A stretch of DNA of 64,000 bases, taken from contig NC_065571.1 of assembly GCF_937616625.2 (NCBI RefSeq), forward strand, positions 13,084,501 to 13,148,500, written 5' to 3'. The notes beneath the pieces were generated by a model, which saw nothing but the letters and a program-made list of their open reading frames with translations, ran no database searches and was not told the DNA's origin. The position numbers and the translations under genes are program-made. The DNA is from Mercurialis annua. Its lineage: Eukaryota > Streptophyta > Magnoliopsida > Malpighiales > Euphorbiaceae. Positions 24,164 to 36,486 of the stretch are shown here, piece after piece (positions within the stretch are counted from its first letter, which is position 1; every line of letters starts with the position of its first letter).

Positions 24164-25059
24164 TATTTTATATATAATATTAGTGTGTATTGAGTTTTGT
24201 AATCGTAGACATTTTGTAAATAGCAGTATATGTACATATAACTGTTACTGTACGTACATTGTATAATATAATAGTTGAAATTTTTGTATCTAGAAATGTA
24301 ATTTCAGTTTTAGTTATTATTATTTTCTGAGAAATAAATTTACTATTAATAAAGTATAAGTCAGGTAGTAATTATATTATGGATGTGTAAAAAAGTATTA
24401 TTATTAAGCACAATTAGGTAAAATTGTTTAACGTTAAAATTATATGATGCAATCTAATTTAATGATGAATAAATATTCAACGGATACGGCATTATAATTT
24501 TGGATATCACTATTTCCTCTCTATGAATATAATTTCAAAAATGGCATTGCAATTCCTAAAATTAAATAAATTTATAAAATATGTATGGGTGAAATAATAT
24601 AATAGCTATGTTTAGACTAATAATATGTTATTTGATGCAATAAAAAAATTAGAAATTATATTTTATAGATCATATCACATTGTTGATATTTTAAAAAAAA
24701 TAAAAAAAATCATATCATGTTTAACTCATATGAAAAAATATGTAGAATTACTATAATAAGACAAGTTAATTTATAAAATTATTAATAAATAATAGTTTTA
24801 AGAATAACAAAAATAAAAACTTCAATGTGTATTATTATATTTAATCTTAAATGCATTTATTTTATGATTTGAGTTCCTTTTTTATAAATATTTTAAAAAA
24901 AAAACTATTGTATAAATACCTATGATAATTGACATGTGATAACTAATAATAAAGTTTTTTACCAAAATAAATAAATTCTATTATTTGGTATTTAGATATC
25001 TATGGAATAGAATGTCAGATTTTTCAGTTTTATTAAAAACATTTATTTTTTTATTGTAG
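24164..25059 (+). other. Helitron internal spacer
   Basis: About 900 bp of AT-rich sequence between the unassigned ORF and the first Rep exon that can be followed. No frame or structural signal is supported. It could be an intron if the upstream ORF is part of the Rep gene. Confidence 0.4.
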
Positions 25060-28000
25060 ATTGTGCTACCAGTTGCAGTAAGAATTTCGGTTACTTAAAG
25101 CATCAAAAGGTAACATTTCATATATTTTCATATTTGTCAATTTAAATTTTATTTTTTTATGCAATTTTTTTTATATAATAGGTATCAACAATTTTAAAAG
25201 CTAGACTTTTTATGGCAAGTGTAAAAAAATACAAAAGGAAACGAGGTAAATTAGTTAATTAATTAAGTTATATAATTAATATCAATATGTGAAAATATTT
25301 AAATTAATATAATTAGTTATTTTTATGTGTAGGAGACGAAAATATTATCTTAAATTTTGGCCGACCAACTGAAAAATGTCAGTTTTGTGATGCAATTTTT
25401 TGGAAAGAAGAGAAAACAGGAAAAGATCCAAAAACTAAAAAATTACAATTTTCCTTATGCTGTAATAATGGACGAGTTCGATTACCATTTATAAAATCAG
25501 CACCAAACTTTTTAGAATATGTATTAAGTTGTAATAAAGATAAAATAACATTAAAATTTCAAAAAGAAATTCGAATGTATAATTCTATGTTCGCAATGAC
25601 ATCTATAGGTGGAAAAATTGATTATGAAATAAATAAAAAAGGTGGACCATATACATTTCGAATGAGTGGGCTAAATTATCATTTTATTGGATCTTTATTA
25701 CCATTAGAAGAAAACCGACCTAAATTTGCACAACTATATATATATGATACCGAAAATGAATTAAATAATAGAATATCTATATTTTTAAACTTTGAAGAAA
25801 GAACAATAATAGATACACAAATAGTAGAAAGTTTAATAAAAATGTTCGATAAGCATAATGAAATTATTAAACATTTTCGAATAGCTAGAGATAGATTTAA
25901 AGAAAATCATATTATACCAATGCGACTAAAATTATTAGGAAATCGAAATAATGAATTTCAATATAACACTCCAACAGGAAATGAAATTGCTGGATTAATT
26001 GTTGGGGATTTTGGGTGTGAAGGTAAACATAGAGATATTATCGTTGAAGATAAGATTGAAGGTTTACGGAGAATAAGTGATTTACACCCATTATTTATGT
26101 CAATGCAATATCCTATTTTATTTCCTTATGGAGAAGATGGTTATTACATTGATATTCCATATAATATTTTACCAAATAAAATTAAAAGACAATTTGTTAC
26201 TATGAGAGAATATTATGCATTTAGACTACAAATACGTGCACAAGAAGGAAAAACATTACTTAAAGGTGGAAAATTATTACAACAATATATTGTTGATGCA
26301 TATACATGCATAGAACAAGAAAGACTTGATTACATTAGAAGAAATCAAGTAAGTTTGAGATCAGAAATCTATTTAGGAATTAAAGATGCTATATATCGAA
26401 ATGACATTACATCAAAAAATATAGGAAAAATAATTTTACCATCCAGTTATACTGGAAGTCCAAGATATATGTATCAAAATTATTTAGATGCAATGACTAT
26501 TTGTAAAAATTATGGACATCCTGATTTATTTATTACTTTTACAGCTAATCCTCAACGGACCGAAATTTTAACTTTGTCGAATTTGATAGATGAAAAGAAG
26601 AAGGAAAATGCTCCTGAATTATTTGTAGAGTATTTAATACTAAATTAGATTTTTTAATAAAAGATCTTATGAAAAGAAAATTTTTTAGAAAAACTGATGC
26701 AATTTTATACACAATTGAATTTCAAAAAAGAGGATTACCACATGCACATATATTATTGTGGTTAGAAAAGAATTTTAAACTTTTAAACCCAGCAAATATT
26801 GACTCAATAATATCAGCTGAAATTCCTAATAAAGAAAATGATTTGTTTGGTTATGAAACTGTAGGCAAATTTATGATTCATGGACCATGTGGATTTTTTA
26901 ATCAACAATCTCCATGTATGAAAAATTCTAAATGTTCAAAATTTTATCCGAAAAAAATACAAAATGAAACAACAATTGACACACAAGGTTATGTAACCTA
27001 CAGAAGACGTAATCAACATATGTATTTGATGAAAAATGGAGAAGAAATTAATGATTCTTTTGTTGTACCTTACAATAGATATTTATTAACAAAAAATCAA
27101 GCTCATATAAATGTTGAAGCTTGCAGTAAATCAATGCTAATAAAGTATTTATTTAAATATATAAGTAAAGGACCAGATCGAATTAGAGCAGTAATTGAAA
27201 ATATATCAAACAAAGAAAATATAAGTGAAAATGATGGAAATGAAGGAACGAGTAATACAAACGAACATGAAATCATAGATGAAATAAAAACATATTTAGA
27301 TTGTAGATATTTATCAGCATGTGAAGCTGCATGGCGGATTTATCAATTTCCAATTCATTATAGAATTCCTTCAGTCGAAAGATTACAAATACATTTACCA
27401 GATATGAATACAATAATATTCAAAGAAAATGAAGAAATCAAAGCTATTTTAGCTAAACCCGGGATTGAAAAAACAATGCTCACCGAATGGATGGAAACAA
27501 ATAAACTATATGAAAATGCACGTAATTTAACATATGTAGATTTTTGTACAAAATGGGTTTGGAATGCAAAATTTAAAATTTGGACAGAAAGAAAAACACG
27601 TCGATCAATTGGAAGAATAGCATATATACATCCAAATGCTGGAGAACTGTATTATTTAAGATTGTTATTAAACATAATTAAAGGCGCAACAAGTTTTGAT
27701 TTTTTAAAAACAGTTGAAAATATAACTCATTCAACATTTAAATCAGCATGTAACGCTTTAGGTTTATTGGGAAACGATAAAGAATGGAGTGAAACATTAG
27801 ATAAAGCATCTTATTGGGCAACATCAAAACAATTAAGAGAATTATTTACAACATTAATTATTTATTGTGAAGTAGCTGATCCATCTAAATTGTTAGAAAA
27901 TCATTGGACAAAATTTGGAGATGATATTATATATAAATTAAAAAAAATGTTACATAATAAAAATTTACAAATTCCAAATAAAGAATTAAAAAATCATGTA

Positions 28001-29637
28001 TTATCTCAATTAGAAATACAATTCAATAATAATGCTTCTTCATTATGTCAACATAACTTGCCGATGCCTATTTCAAATATAACTTTTAATGTAGAAAATC
28101 GATTGTTATATGAAGAATTAGATTATGATATAGCTGAATTAGAAAAAAAAAACATAATACAATGTATAATTGTTTAAATATTGAACAATTGCAAATATAT
28201 AATAAAATTATTAACGCGGTAAAAAATAATACAAATGAATTATTTTTTATATACGGATATGGTGGAACAGGTAAAACATTTTTGTATGAAACAATTATTA
28301 CAAAATTACGATATGAAAAATTAATAGTTTTAGCTGTAGCTTCTTCAGGAATTGCTTCTTTGTTATTACCAAAAGGTAGAACAGCTCATTCAAGGTTTAA
28401 AATACCTTTAAATATTGATGAATGTTCAACATGTGAAATAAAAAAAGGGACACAATTGGCAAAATTATTAAAAGAAACAAGTTTAATTGTTTGGGATGAA
28501 GCACCGATGACTCATAGATATTGCTTTGAGGCTTTAAATAAATCATTACAGGATATTATGAGTGAAGAAAATGAAAATTCAAAAGAAAAAATATTTGGTG
28601 GAAAAATTTTAGTATTAGGTGGAGATTTTAGACAAATATTACCTGTAATAATTAATGGAGATAAATTTGATACAATAAATGCATCAATTGTTAAATCATT
28701 TTTATGGGACCATTTTCAAATACATAGTTTAACAATTAATATGCGATTAAAAAAAAATACTAATATTAATAAACAAAAAATAATATCTGAATTTAATACT
28801 TGGATGTTAAGTGTTGGAAATGGAAGTGCACCGACTATTAAAAGAGAGACTAATGAAGAAGAAGCTACATGGATAAAAATACCTGACGCTTTCATAATAT
28901 CAAATACTAACAACCAAATGAAAAATTTAATTAATGCAATATATGAAAATTTTTCGACAAATTATTATGATTCAAATTACCTAATAAAAAGATCAATAGT
29001 TACTCCAACAAATAATGCTGTCTATGAAATAAATACATATTTATTATCGCAAACATCGGAAAATGAAAAAACTTATTATAGCTATGATAGTATTTGTGAA
29101 AATTGTAATGCGTCAAAAGAGTTCAATATACAATATCCTCCTGAATATTTAAATTCATTAAATTTTAGCGGAATACCGCATCATGAATTAAATTTAAAAA
29201 TTCATACGCCAATTATGTTATTACGAAATTTAAATCCAAGTTTAGGATTATGTAATGGATCACGATTACTAATAATTCGACTAGGAAAGAAAATTATTGA
29301 GGCAAAAAATCTTACAGGTTCTAATGTTGGCGAAATTACTCAAATACCACGAATCTCAATGACAGTAATAGATAAAAAATTACCGTTCATATTTAAAAGA
29401 AGACAATTTCCGATTAATGTATATTATGCAATGACAATTAACAAAAGTCAAGGTCAAACGTTAAAAAAAATTGGAATATATTTACCTCAACCAGTATTTA
29501 CGCACGGCCAATTGTATGTTGCTATTTCAAGAGTTTCATCACCTAAGGGATTGAAAATAATGATTCAGGAAGACGATGTGAAGTATAAAAATTATACAAA
29601 AAATATTGTATATAAAGAGATTTTGGAAAATTTGTAA
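25060..29637 (+). pseudogene. Helitron Rep/PIF1-like helicase transposase, two frameshifts
   Basis: This is the Helitron initiator: a HUH endonuclease joined to a PIF1-type 5'-3' helicase. Exons that keep phase are 25060-25109, 25182-25245 and 25333-29637, with an in-frame ATG at 25212. A CX2C pair (CQFC) follows the second intron. The Rep part shows the HUH motif (GLPHAHILLWL) at about 26730-26760 and the tyrosine region (YLFKYISKG) at about 27145-27175. The helicase shows Walker A (GYGGTGKTF) near 28255-28285, Walker B (VWDEAPM) near 28490-28510, LGGDFRQILPV near 28615-28650 and a C-terminal INKSQGQTL and LYVAISRV. The frame is lost near 26620-26640 and again in the 10-A run at 28143-28152. 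Each is consistent with a single-base deletion, and all domains are otherwise conserved. Apart from these two breaks the sequence reads open. Confidence 0.92.
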
Positions 29638-29737
29638 TATTAATTATTATTATACTAAATATAAGTATTAATACAAATTTATAATATGAATTACCATTAC
29701 TAAATTATGTTATTCATACATTATTTCAGGTAAGAAA

Positions 29738-32022
29738 ATGGCGTACAATATAATAGCTGAAATAACAAATGACAAAAAATATTGGAAAATTAAAGCTCGC
29801 ATTTTGCGGATATGGGAATTTAAGCAAAATATAAATGATGATGACCCGTTTGGACTGGACATGCTACTCATTGATGAACAGGTAAATGTAATATTCAAAT
29901 TTGTTTGCAAATAAATAAAAAAATAGAAATCTGTAATAATTTTATTTTATGTAATATTTGATATATTTATGTGTAGGGTACTACTATACAAGGCACAATT
30001 TGGAAATCTGATATTCCCTATTTCAGAGATATGCTACAAAAGAAAGAAATTTATACTATCTCTGGATTTAGGGTTACTCCTCAAAAAAAATCGCACAGAT
30101 GCTCTGAACATCCTTATGCTATTCAAGTGGCAAAAAATACATTTGTGCGACGCATTCATAATTCTCGGGATCTTATCCCTTTTGAAAAGTTTCGATTTAT
30201 CAAATATGAAGATTTGAGAGAAAGGATAGACCAGGACTTATATCTGACAGGTATGGTTTATGTTTCTAATATGCCGTAAAATATAAATATATTAATAAAA
30301 AGTATGATGTTATATTTAAAAACAAATAATTATATAATTAAAATTATAAATATTGTAGATTACATCGGAGAATTAATAGCAATGAGTCATTCCACTAACA
30401 CATACACAAGGAAGCAAATGACTAAAAAACGTGATCTACGAATTCGAGATGAAAGGTAATTACTTCAATTCAATTTTATAATGGTTTCATTTATATTTTT
30501 TTTCTAAAATATATAATTATTATTTTTTTACAGGAAAAATGAAATTGTTGTGACTTTTTGGGGAAGTATGGCTGATAACTTTAATGAAGATGTTATTATT
30601 GAAGAACAGAAAAAAGGCCCTATTATAATGATCATTGCCGCAGCTGCTGTTAGAACCTATGGTGGTACGTAATTTTTGAAATTATATTTCTCAATTTTAA
30701 AATCTATATATTAACTTGATTAATAAAAAAATATTTCGTATTTATGTTCAAATTATCAATAGGGGCTTTAACGTTATCGGCTTGCTCAGCTACGACATAT
30801 TATGTGAACTTAGATATTCCTGAGGTCGTTCAGCTGAAAAATATGTAAGTTTTTTTTATTATTGTTATAAATTTTAAAATTATGACATATTGAGTCACAT
30901 ATTTTTTTTATCACGCAGGCTACTTTTTGAAGAAAAAGAAATATTGATTATCGATCCGACGATATCAACAATTAGTCCACAGGAAAGAGCCAGATCAAAC
31001 AGAAAAAATCTAACGGAGTTGTATAACATAGACGCAAATGAACATAAGGTATAAATATCCTTAATATATAAAAACATTATATACATAAATACTTATATTT
31101 AACTCAGACGATATTTTATCAGTGAGTTCGATTCACATGCAAAGCAACAATAATCGATATTGATACAACTACAGGATGGTGGTACAGAGCATGTCCAAAG
31201 TGTTACAGCGGTATAAAAACACATCAAGACAAAACACTTTGCATCAAATGTGGTATACCAAGTGATCCGATTAACTGGTAAAAGTATTAACTTTTTAATT
31301 TTTTTATTAAATACATATAAAACATAGTATAATTCTTATATTATGTTTATACCATTAGACAATAAAAATATAATTTCGAGTAAATTATACATTAATATTG
31401 TAATAATAAATAAAAGAAAATATGATATCTATATCTTATTACTTTCAGGTACAAGTTGAACTTAATAGTTCAAGATGATACAGGTTCGGCATCTTTATTA
31501 GTGTTTGGAAAAATTGCAGAAGAGTTAATTGGACTCCCAATTCAGATATTACTCCCGCAAACAATCAGTGACCAACACGAGCGACAAGCATTCTTTCCAC
31601 GGGCACTTCAAAATCTAATCGGAATCACAAAGATATTTCAAATTATCATTGCCAGACAAGAGCTGAATGTCGCGAATCTTACATTGAAAGTCACTGAAAT
31701 CTTTCCAAATGATGAATTGACTGATTATTCTGAAAGTTCAATAATGCCAATAACAGAAGTTTCTCAGGCTTCGTTAGTGTTTACGCCGATCAACACTGAA
31801 TCTATACATGAATCATCAAGCAAGCGACTTAAAACCAGGTAATATAATTATAGTATAATACTATACGTTAATACATAATAATACAATATATTTAATTTTA
31901 TTTTACTATTTTGTGAATACAGCCTTCAAGATAAAGGAAAAAATAAAGAAGAAGGAAGCGGAAAAATAGAGCAAGAAAAAACGAGCAAGCATGACCACGA
32001 CGAAAAAGAACATGAAGACTAA
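29738..32022 (+). CDS. RPA1-like ssDNA-binding protein of the Helitron, nine exons
   Basis: The product is a replication protein A 70-kDa-like, OB-fold single-strand DNA-binding protein. Plant Helitrons often carry such genes, presumably to bind displaced strands. Exons by GT-AG phase: 29738-29881, 29977-30250, 30359-30455, 30534-30664, 30763-30844, 30919-31048, 31123-31277, 31449-31838 and 31923-32022, total 1503 bases or 501 codons. Exon 1 has the OB start (WKIKARILRIWEF, then LLIDEQ). Exon 4 has the second OB fold (VVTFWGSMAD). Exon 7 has the zinc-finger pair CPKC...CIKC of the RPA C-terminal domain. The tail (exon 9) is Lys/Glu-rich. The first codon of exon 7 (31123-31125) is TGA in the only phase that keeps the zinc finger, so this copy is probably truncated there. 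The gene is 100 bp downstream of the Rep gene. Confidence 0.85.
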
Positions 32023-32188
32023 AAAAATTCAAGTTCAAGTTAGTTCTTTTCATAGTGTACATATATGTATATATAAATGTAAATTTTGTTTGTGATGTGT
32101 GTGTAGATGTATATGTTATTGTATATATAATGGTTTGTCATAAACTTTTTTGCTGTAATATATAGTTTTATATTATGGAAATGAGACT

Positions 32189-32216
32189 CCGCAGCGTAGC
32201 GCGGGTATTATGCTAG
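32189..32216 (+). other. Helitron 3' terminal hairpin and CTAG end
   Basis: The stem ccgc/gcgg flanks agcgtagc. It is followed by gtattatg and CTAG, with host T at 32217. This is the replication-termination signal of Helitrons. Confidence 0.9.
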
Positions 32217-32247
32217 TAAAGTATTAATATGGCAGGGATTTTAGTAT

Positions 32248-33106
32248 GGGTAAATTACTTAAACCCCCTTATATTTTAATGAAATATACTAATTCATCTC
32301 TTAATTTTTGTAAATTCACTATAACAGTCCTCATGTTTAGATTTACTATATGATTACACCCATCTGTAAAAAAATTCATTAGTCAACCTGGTCAAAATAT
32401 TAAATTTGACTCTTAAACTTATTTTTTATCCAATTTCATCCGTAAATTATCAAAATTAATTGATTATTTATTTTTATAAAATAATAAAAAATTTAATTAA
32501 AATATTATGTAATATTTTAATAAAATATATATTTATAAAATTCATAAACAAATTCTAAAAAATTAGAGATAATTTTAAAAACTGAATTATTAAAATGCGT
32601 TTGTCAATAAATTTCATTGATCGTGGATATATTAGATAAATTTTAGATTCATAAACTCTCATATTTTAGTAATTTTTATATCAATATGATTAATAAAATG
32701 ATTCTTACAAAAAAGAATTAATATATTCAACATCAAAGTGAATAGTTAATAATTTGTTTGTTGAAATCTTACAAATATTTTAGAATATTTTCATAAAACA
32801 TATAAATATATGTTTATTGAAATTTTACATGATATTTTTATTATTTTTTATTAAATTTATTATTATTTTAGAAAATTAAACATTAATTTCATATTTTAAA
32901 AAACAAATTAACAATTTTGGATGAAAGTGGACAACAAAACAAGTTCAAGAGTCAAATATAACCCTTTGACCAAGTTGACTAATGAAAAAAATTAACTGTA
33001 ATTATATAATATATTTAAATATGAGGGGCGTCATAGTGGAATTACAAAAATCAAGGGATGAGTTAGTGTATTTCATTAAAATATGGGGAGTTTAAGTAAT
33101 TTACCC
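32248..33106. mobile_element. Mutator-type MITE, 859 bp, 9-bp TSD ttttagtat
   Basis: Long terminal inverted repeats of more than 100 bp: the left end gggtaaattacttaaacccc matches the reverse complement of the right end (ggggagtttaagtaatttaccc). The host duplication ttttagtat lies at 32239-32247 and 33107-33115. A 9-bp TSD and long TIRs indicate a MULE derivative. There is no coding sequence. It sits just upstream of the first F-box gene. Confidence 0.92.
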
Positions 33107-33115
33107 TTTTAGTAT

Positions 33116-34044
33116 TTATAAGTTATAACATTGTTCTTTAGCTCACCAAACTTCATTCAATTTCTTCAGGTTGACCATTGTTTTCCCATTTCAACTCTTG
33201 CGAGCAGAGTGGAGAAGGCCGACAAAACATGTATGTTCTTACTCCTTTTTCTTTTATCTTATTTTTGCTCCATTTCTGTTTGGTTGCTGAGAAAACACTC
33301 GGAAATTTTGTTGTTTGACTGTTTCTAACATCTCTGTTTGCATGCATTAGGTATAAAGTTTAAAGTTTATTAGTTGAAATTCTGATAATATGATCTAGGA
33401 AATCTTAGCTGCAAAATGGACGTTCATTTTAGTTTTAAATTAATAATTATCAGCTTAAGAAGAAAAAAATGAAAACCCTAAGTTTAATAAGTGGAGATAG
33501 AAATTAGAAAACATGCTGTCATTTTTGGAGTCTTATGCAAATCTATAAAATGTAATTTAATTTAGCTCAGTATGTCTAAACTATGTTGCACAAAAATTAA
33601 AATGCTAAAATGGGGGAATGCTAATATAGAAAATGATATAAATTTAAAGTTTTGAGTTTCCAAAAATGTTATCAAAATGGAAAGGAAGCTGAAAATGTAG
33701 AAGTTGATAAATTTGAAGTGCAATATAGTGTTCACGGAAATGGAAAGGACATGTTGAAACGGAAAATGAGAAACGTTAATTTTTTTTATAAGAAAATGTT
33801 GTAAATTTAATGTTTTGGAGTTTCAGATACATTTTTGGCATGAATACGAAACACTTAAATGTAGGATTAAATAAGTTTTTATGCAAGTAATGGTTTTGTT
33901 CCGAGCAGAACATTTGCGGAACTGCACGGATCCATCTGATTTGCATTGGTTTCTATTGAATTTCATGCTTAACAATTTTGGGTTTACTCTGTGGACTTTT
34001 GCAGATTTCATATCCTCTGTTCTCAGAATAATATTCTAAGCAAA
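33116..34044 (+). promoter_or_regulatory. leader of F-box gene 1 with a 5'-UTR intron
   Basis: A candidate non-coding first exon ends at 33230 (aaaacat|gtatgttctt), and the acceptor gcag|atttc is at 34001-34004. The duplicate gene at 38065 has the same arrangement (donor at 37260, acceptor ending at 38024), so the UTR intron is conserved across the duplication. A promoter element could not be fixed. Confidence 0.6.
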
Positions 34045-35560
34045 ATGGAAGTAGTACTAAATTCATCCCAAGCACAACAAGAGCAATTTCAGAACAAAAA
34101 TCGAGACATTATCAGCAGTTTGCCAAGTGCGGTTATCTGTCGCATTTTGTCATTTATGCCGACGAAAGATGCTGTGGGAACAAGCATATTGTCTAGAAAA
34201 TGGCGGTACGCTTGGATCGCTGTTCCTGTATTAGATTTTGATATTACCTTACCCTTTAATGAAGGAACTCCTAAGCAATCAGAAGAAAAATGCTTTAAGC
34301 AATTTGTAAACAGAGTGCTGATTCTTCGTTGTGATAAAATTGAAACCTTACGCCTTAAAGTAATTAACATTTCAGAGCGTCTCTATGACCACGTAAATTT
34401 GTGGATTTGCTCAGCAGTTATGCGAAATGTTGAGGAGCTTGATCTGGATTGCAAGTCATTTGAGCTTCCACAAATCCTCTTTAGTTGCAAGACAATAAAG
34501 ATCTTGAAGCTTCGTCAGCATAAGGATAAGGATTTTAAGATTATTGAATCTGTGAGCCTTCCAAGACTCAAGGTGCTTCATCTTTTAGCATTTAGTGCTG
34601 CTAATTTGGAGAAGATCTTATCTGGCTCCCCAGTTCTCGAAGAACTAGTGGTTCGTAGAGATTCTTCAGATTATCTTACAATCTCCTTGAATGTCGTGTC
34701 ATCTTCACTGAAACGTCTAACAATTTATCAGAACACTATTCGGAGAGGAGTGGACATTCGAAGAGTGGTTGTAAATGCCCCGAAACTTGAGTTTTTCGAG
34801 CTAGATGATTTTTTTTCTGGATATTTTACAGTGATGAAGGTGTCATCCCCAATTAAAGCAGTTATTGATGTTAGGAGTTCCTGTAAAAATCATGCATTAA
34901 GGATTCTTAAAAGAATCCCTAACGTCAGTGATTTATGCTTATCTGCATATACAGTCCAGGTAAAGTGATCATTTACATTTTTTTCCCCTTAAATCTGCTT
35001 ATTTTTTATTTCACGCGTCGACGTTTCTTCATAGGCTCTCTTGAGGGGATCTGATGAAAAATTTCCAAGGTTCAATTTTTTGACTCGACTGGAGATGACA
35101 GCTTATGAAAATGGATGGTTTATGCTGCCAAAGATACTGAAATGGTCACCCAATTTGGAGGCCTTAACCCTTTATAGTTATGAGGTCATCACATCAATTC
35201 ATGTAAAAATTGACATGCTATGTTTTTTGGTTTCTTTATATTGGCCTTTGATTTTTTTTATTATTGATGTTATATGTGCAGATAGATGATGATGGTTATG
35301 AATTTCTTGATGACACTATCTTTAACGAGGAAATGTCGGTGCCCAGTTGTTTGCTGTCATCTCTTGAGAGTCTTGAACTTAAAAGATTTGAAGGAGATGA
35401 AGCAGAAATGGAAGTTTTAGAATATTTCTTGAAGAATGCATCTATGTTGAAGATACTGAAAATTTCAGTTACCGTTGGGGTTGAGAAAGAGGCCGAAATT
35501 CTCAGGATGCTGCTTACGTTTCCAAGGGCCTCACCGAAATGCAAGATCGTATTAACTTGA
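34045..35560 (+). CDS. F-box/LRR/FBD protein, copy 1 of a tandem pair
   Basis: This is an SCF E3-ligase substrate receptor of the large plant F-box/FBD family. Substrate unknown. Exons are 34045-34959, 35035-35184 and 35282-35560 (phase 0 at both introns), giving 447 residues. The F-box is at about residues 20-60 (DIISSLPSAVICRILSFMPT and LSRKWRYAW). Leucine-rich repeats run from about 100 to 330 (LWICSAVMRNVEELDLDC, TIKILKLR, LPRLKVLHL). The FBD-type C-terminus (VPSCLLSSLESLELKRF, EVLEYFLKNASMLKILKI) ends at the stop. The frame is intact. It pairs with 38065-39548 by tandem duplication. Such genes evolve rapidly by birth and death. Confidence 0.93.
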
Positions 35561-36129
35561 AGTTGTTTTTTTATGGAAGAGAGACAAAAAGCTAGGCTCT
35601 TATTAGAAGGTATGGAAGAGTATAAATTTATACACTTCTGCAGCAAATATGCTTCATTTTGAGCTTTATCCAAAATATTGGTCACTTCATGCTGATGTTA
35701 GAGACTCTTGAATCTCTATTCTGTAACCCTATGTTGGCTTTCATGTTTCTAACTTAATGTAGAGAACATTGTATCTGGCTGTCCAAATCTTGAAGGCAGT
35801 CCGTATTTTGTACAACTACTAAGATAATCGGTAATGTCAGTGTCGTAAGCTTTCTTCACATGCGTTTGGTTCAAATGAATTTTATAAAGTACTCGTAGAA
35901 TCTGCATGCTTCTTGACGAGGGAGATTATGTATTAGTTTATGATTTGAATGTGATACAAGATTAAGGGCAGGTCTCTTCTGTCAAATTTTAACACTAAAT
36001 AAAGTGCCGATTCTTCACAATAATCCTATAAAAATGATGCTTAAAATGAGGGAGTAATTGTATAGAAAATTTGTTTTACTTTTCATAACTATTTTTCTTT
36101 GAAACAATTTAAACAATAACAGTCAATTT

Positions 36130-36131
<2 letters not shown>

Positions 36132-36224
<93 letters not shown>
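36132..36224. repeat. (AT)n microsatellite, about 93 bp
   Basis: This is an uninterrupted dinucleotide run. It is self-complementary, prone to slippage and hard to assemble. Confidence 0.97.
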
Positions 36225-36228
<4 letters not shown>

Positions 36229-36462
36229 ATCTTTAAAATTTTATCAATTTGCTTTATCATTTTCCCGAGCAATGCCAAATATATTCATGGCTTGGTTATA
36301 GGTGATGTGGTGCGATGTTGTATATATCAACTACTAAATAGAATAAAGTTTATTCATATAACCGTGTAATCTTTCGACGTGTAGGCAACTAGGCGTATAT
36401 AAATTCATGAATAAAGGATCATTTCAACTTCTCAACTTGGCTAAAAATTCAAAAAAAAGTCC

Positions 36463-36486
36463 TCCCCCCCCCCCCCCCCCCCCCCA
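36463..36486. repeat. poly-C run of about 24 bases
   Basis: A long C homopolymer in AT-rich DNA. The opposite strand is poly-G and could form G-quadruplex structure. Its true length may vary or be misassembled. Confidence 0.95.

Larger units (their letters stand above)
22676..32216 (+). mobile_element. autonomous-type Helitron (Rep/helicase plus RPA-like gene)
   Basis: The 3' end is clear: a hairpin (ccgc-agcgtagc-gcgg, 32189-32204) followed by CTAG at 32213-32216 and a T. Inside are a Rep/PIF1-helicase gene (25060-29637), an RPA1-like gene (29738-32022) and an upstream ORF (23705-24163), all plus strand. The 5' end is placed at tctactatataaacc (22676), which fits the TC...A/T-rich start. 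However, the preceding base is T rather than the A expected at an A|T target, so this border is tentative. Helitrons transpose through a single-strand replicative mechanism and leave no TSD, and none is seen. The two enzyme genes look recently inactivated. AT microsatellite is present at about 23128-23174. Confidence 0.85.
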
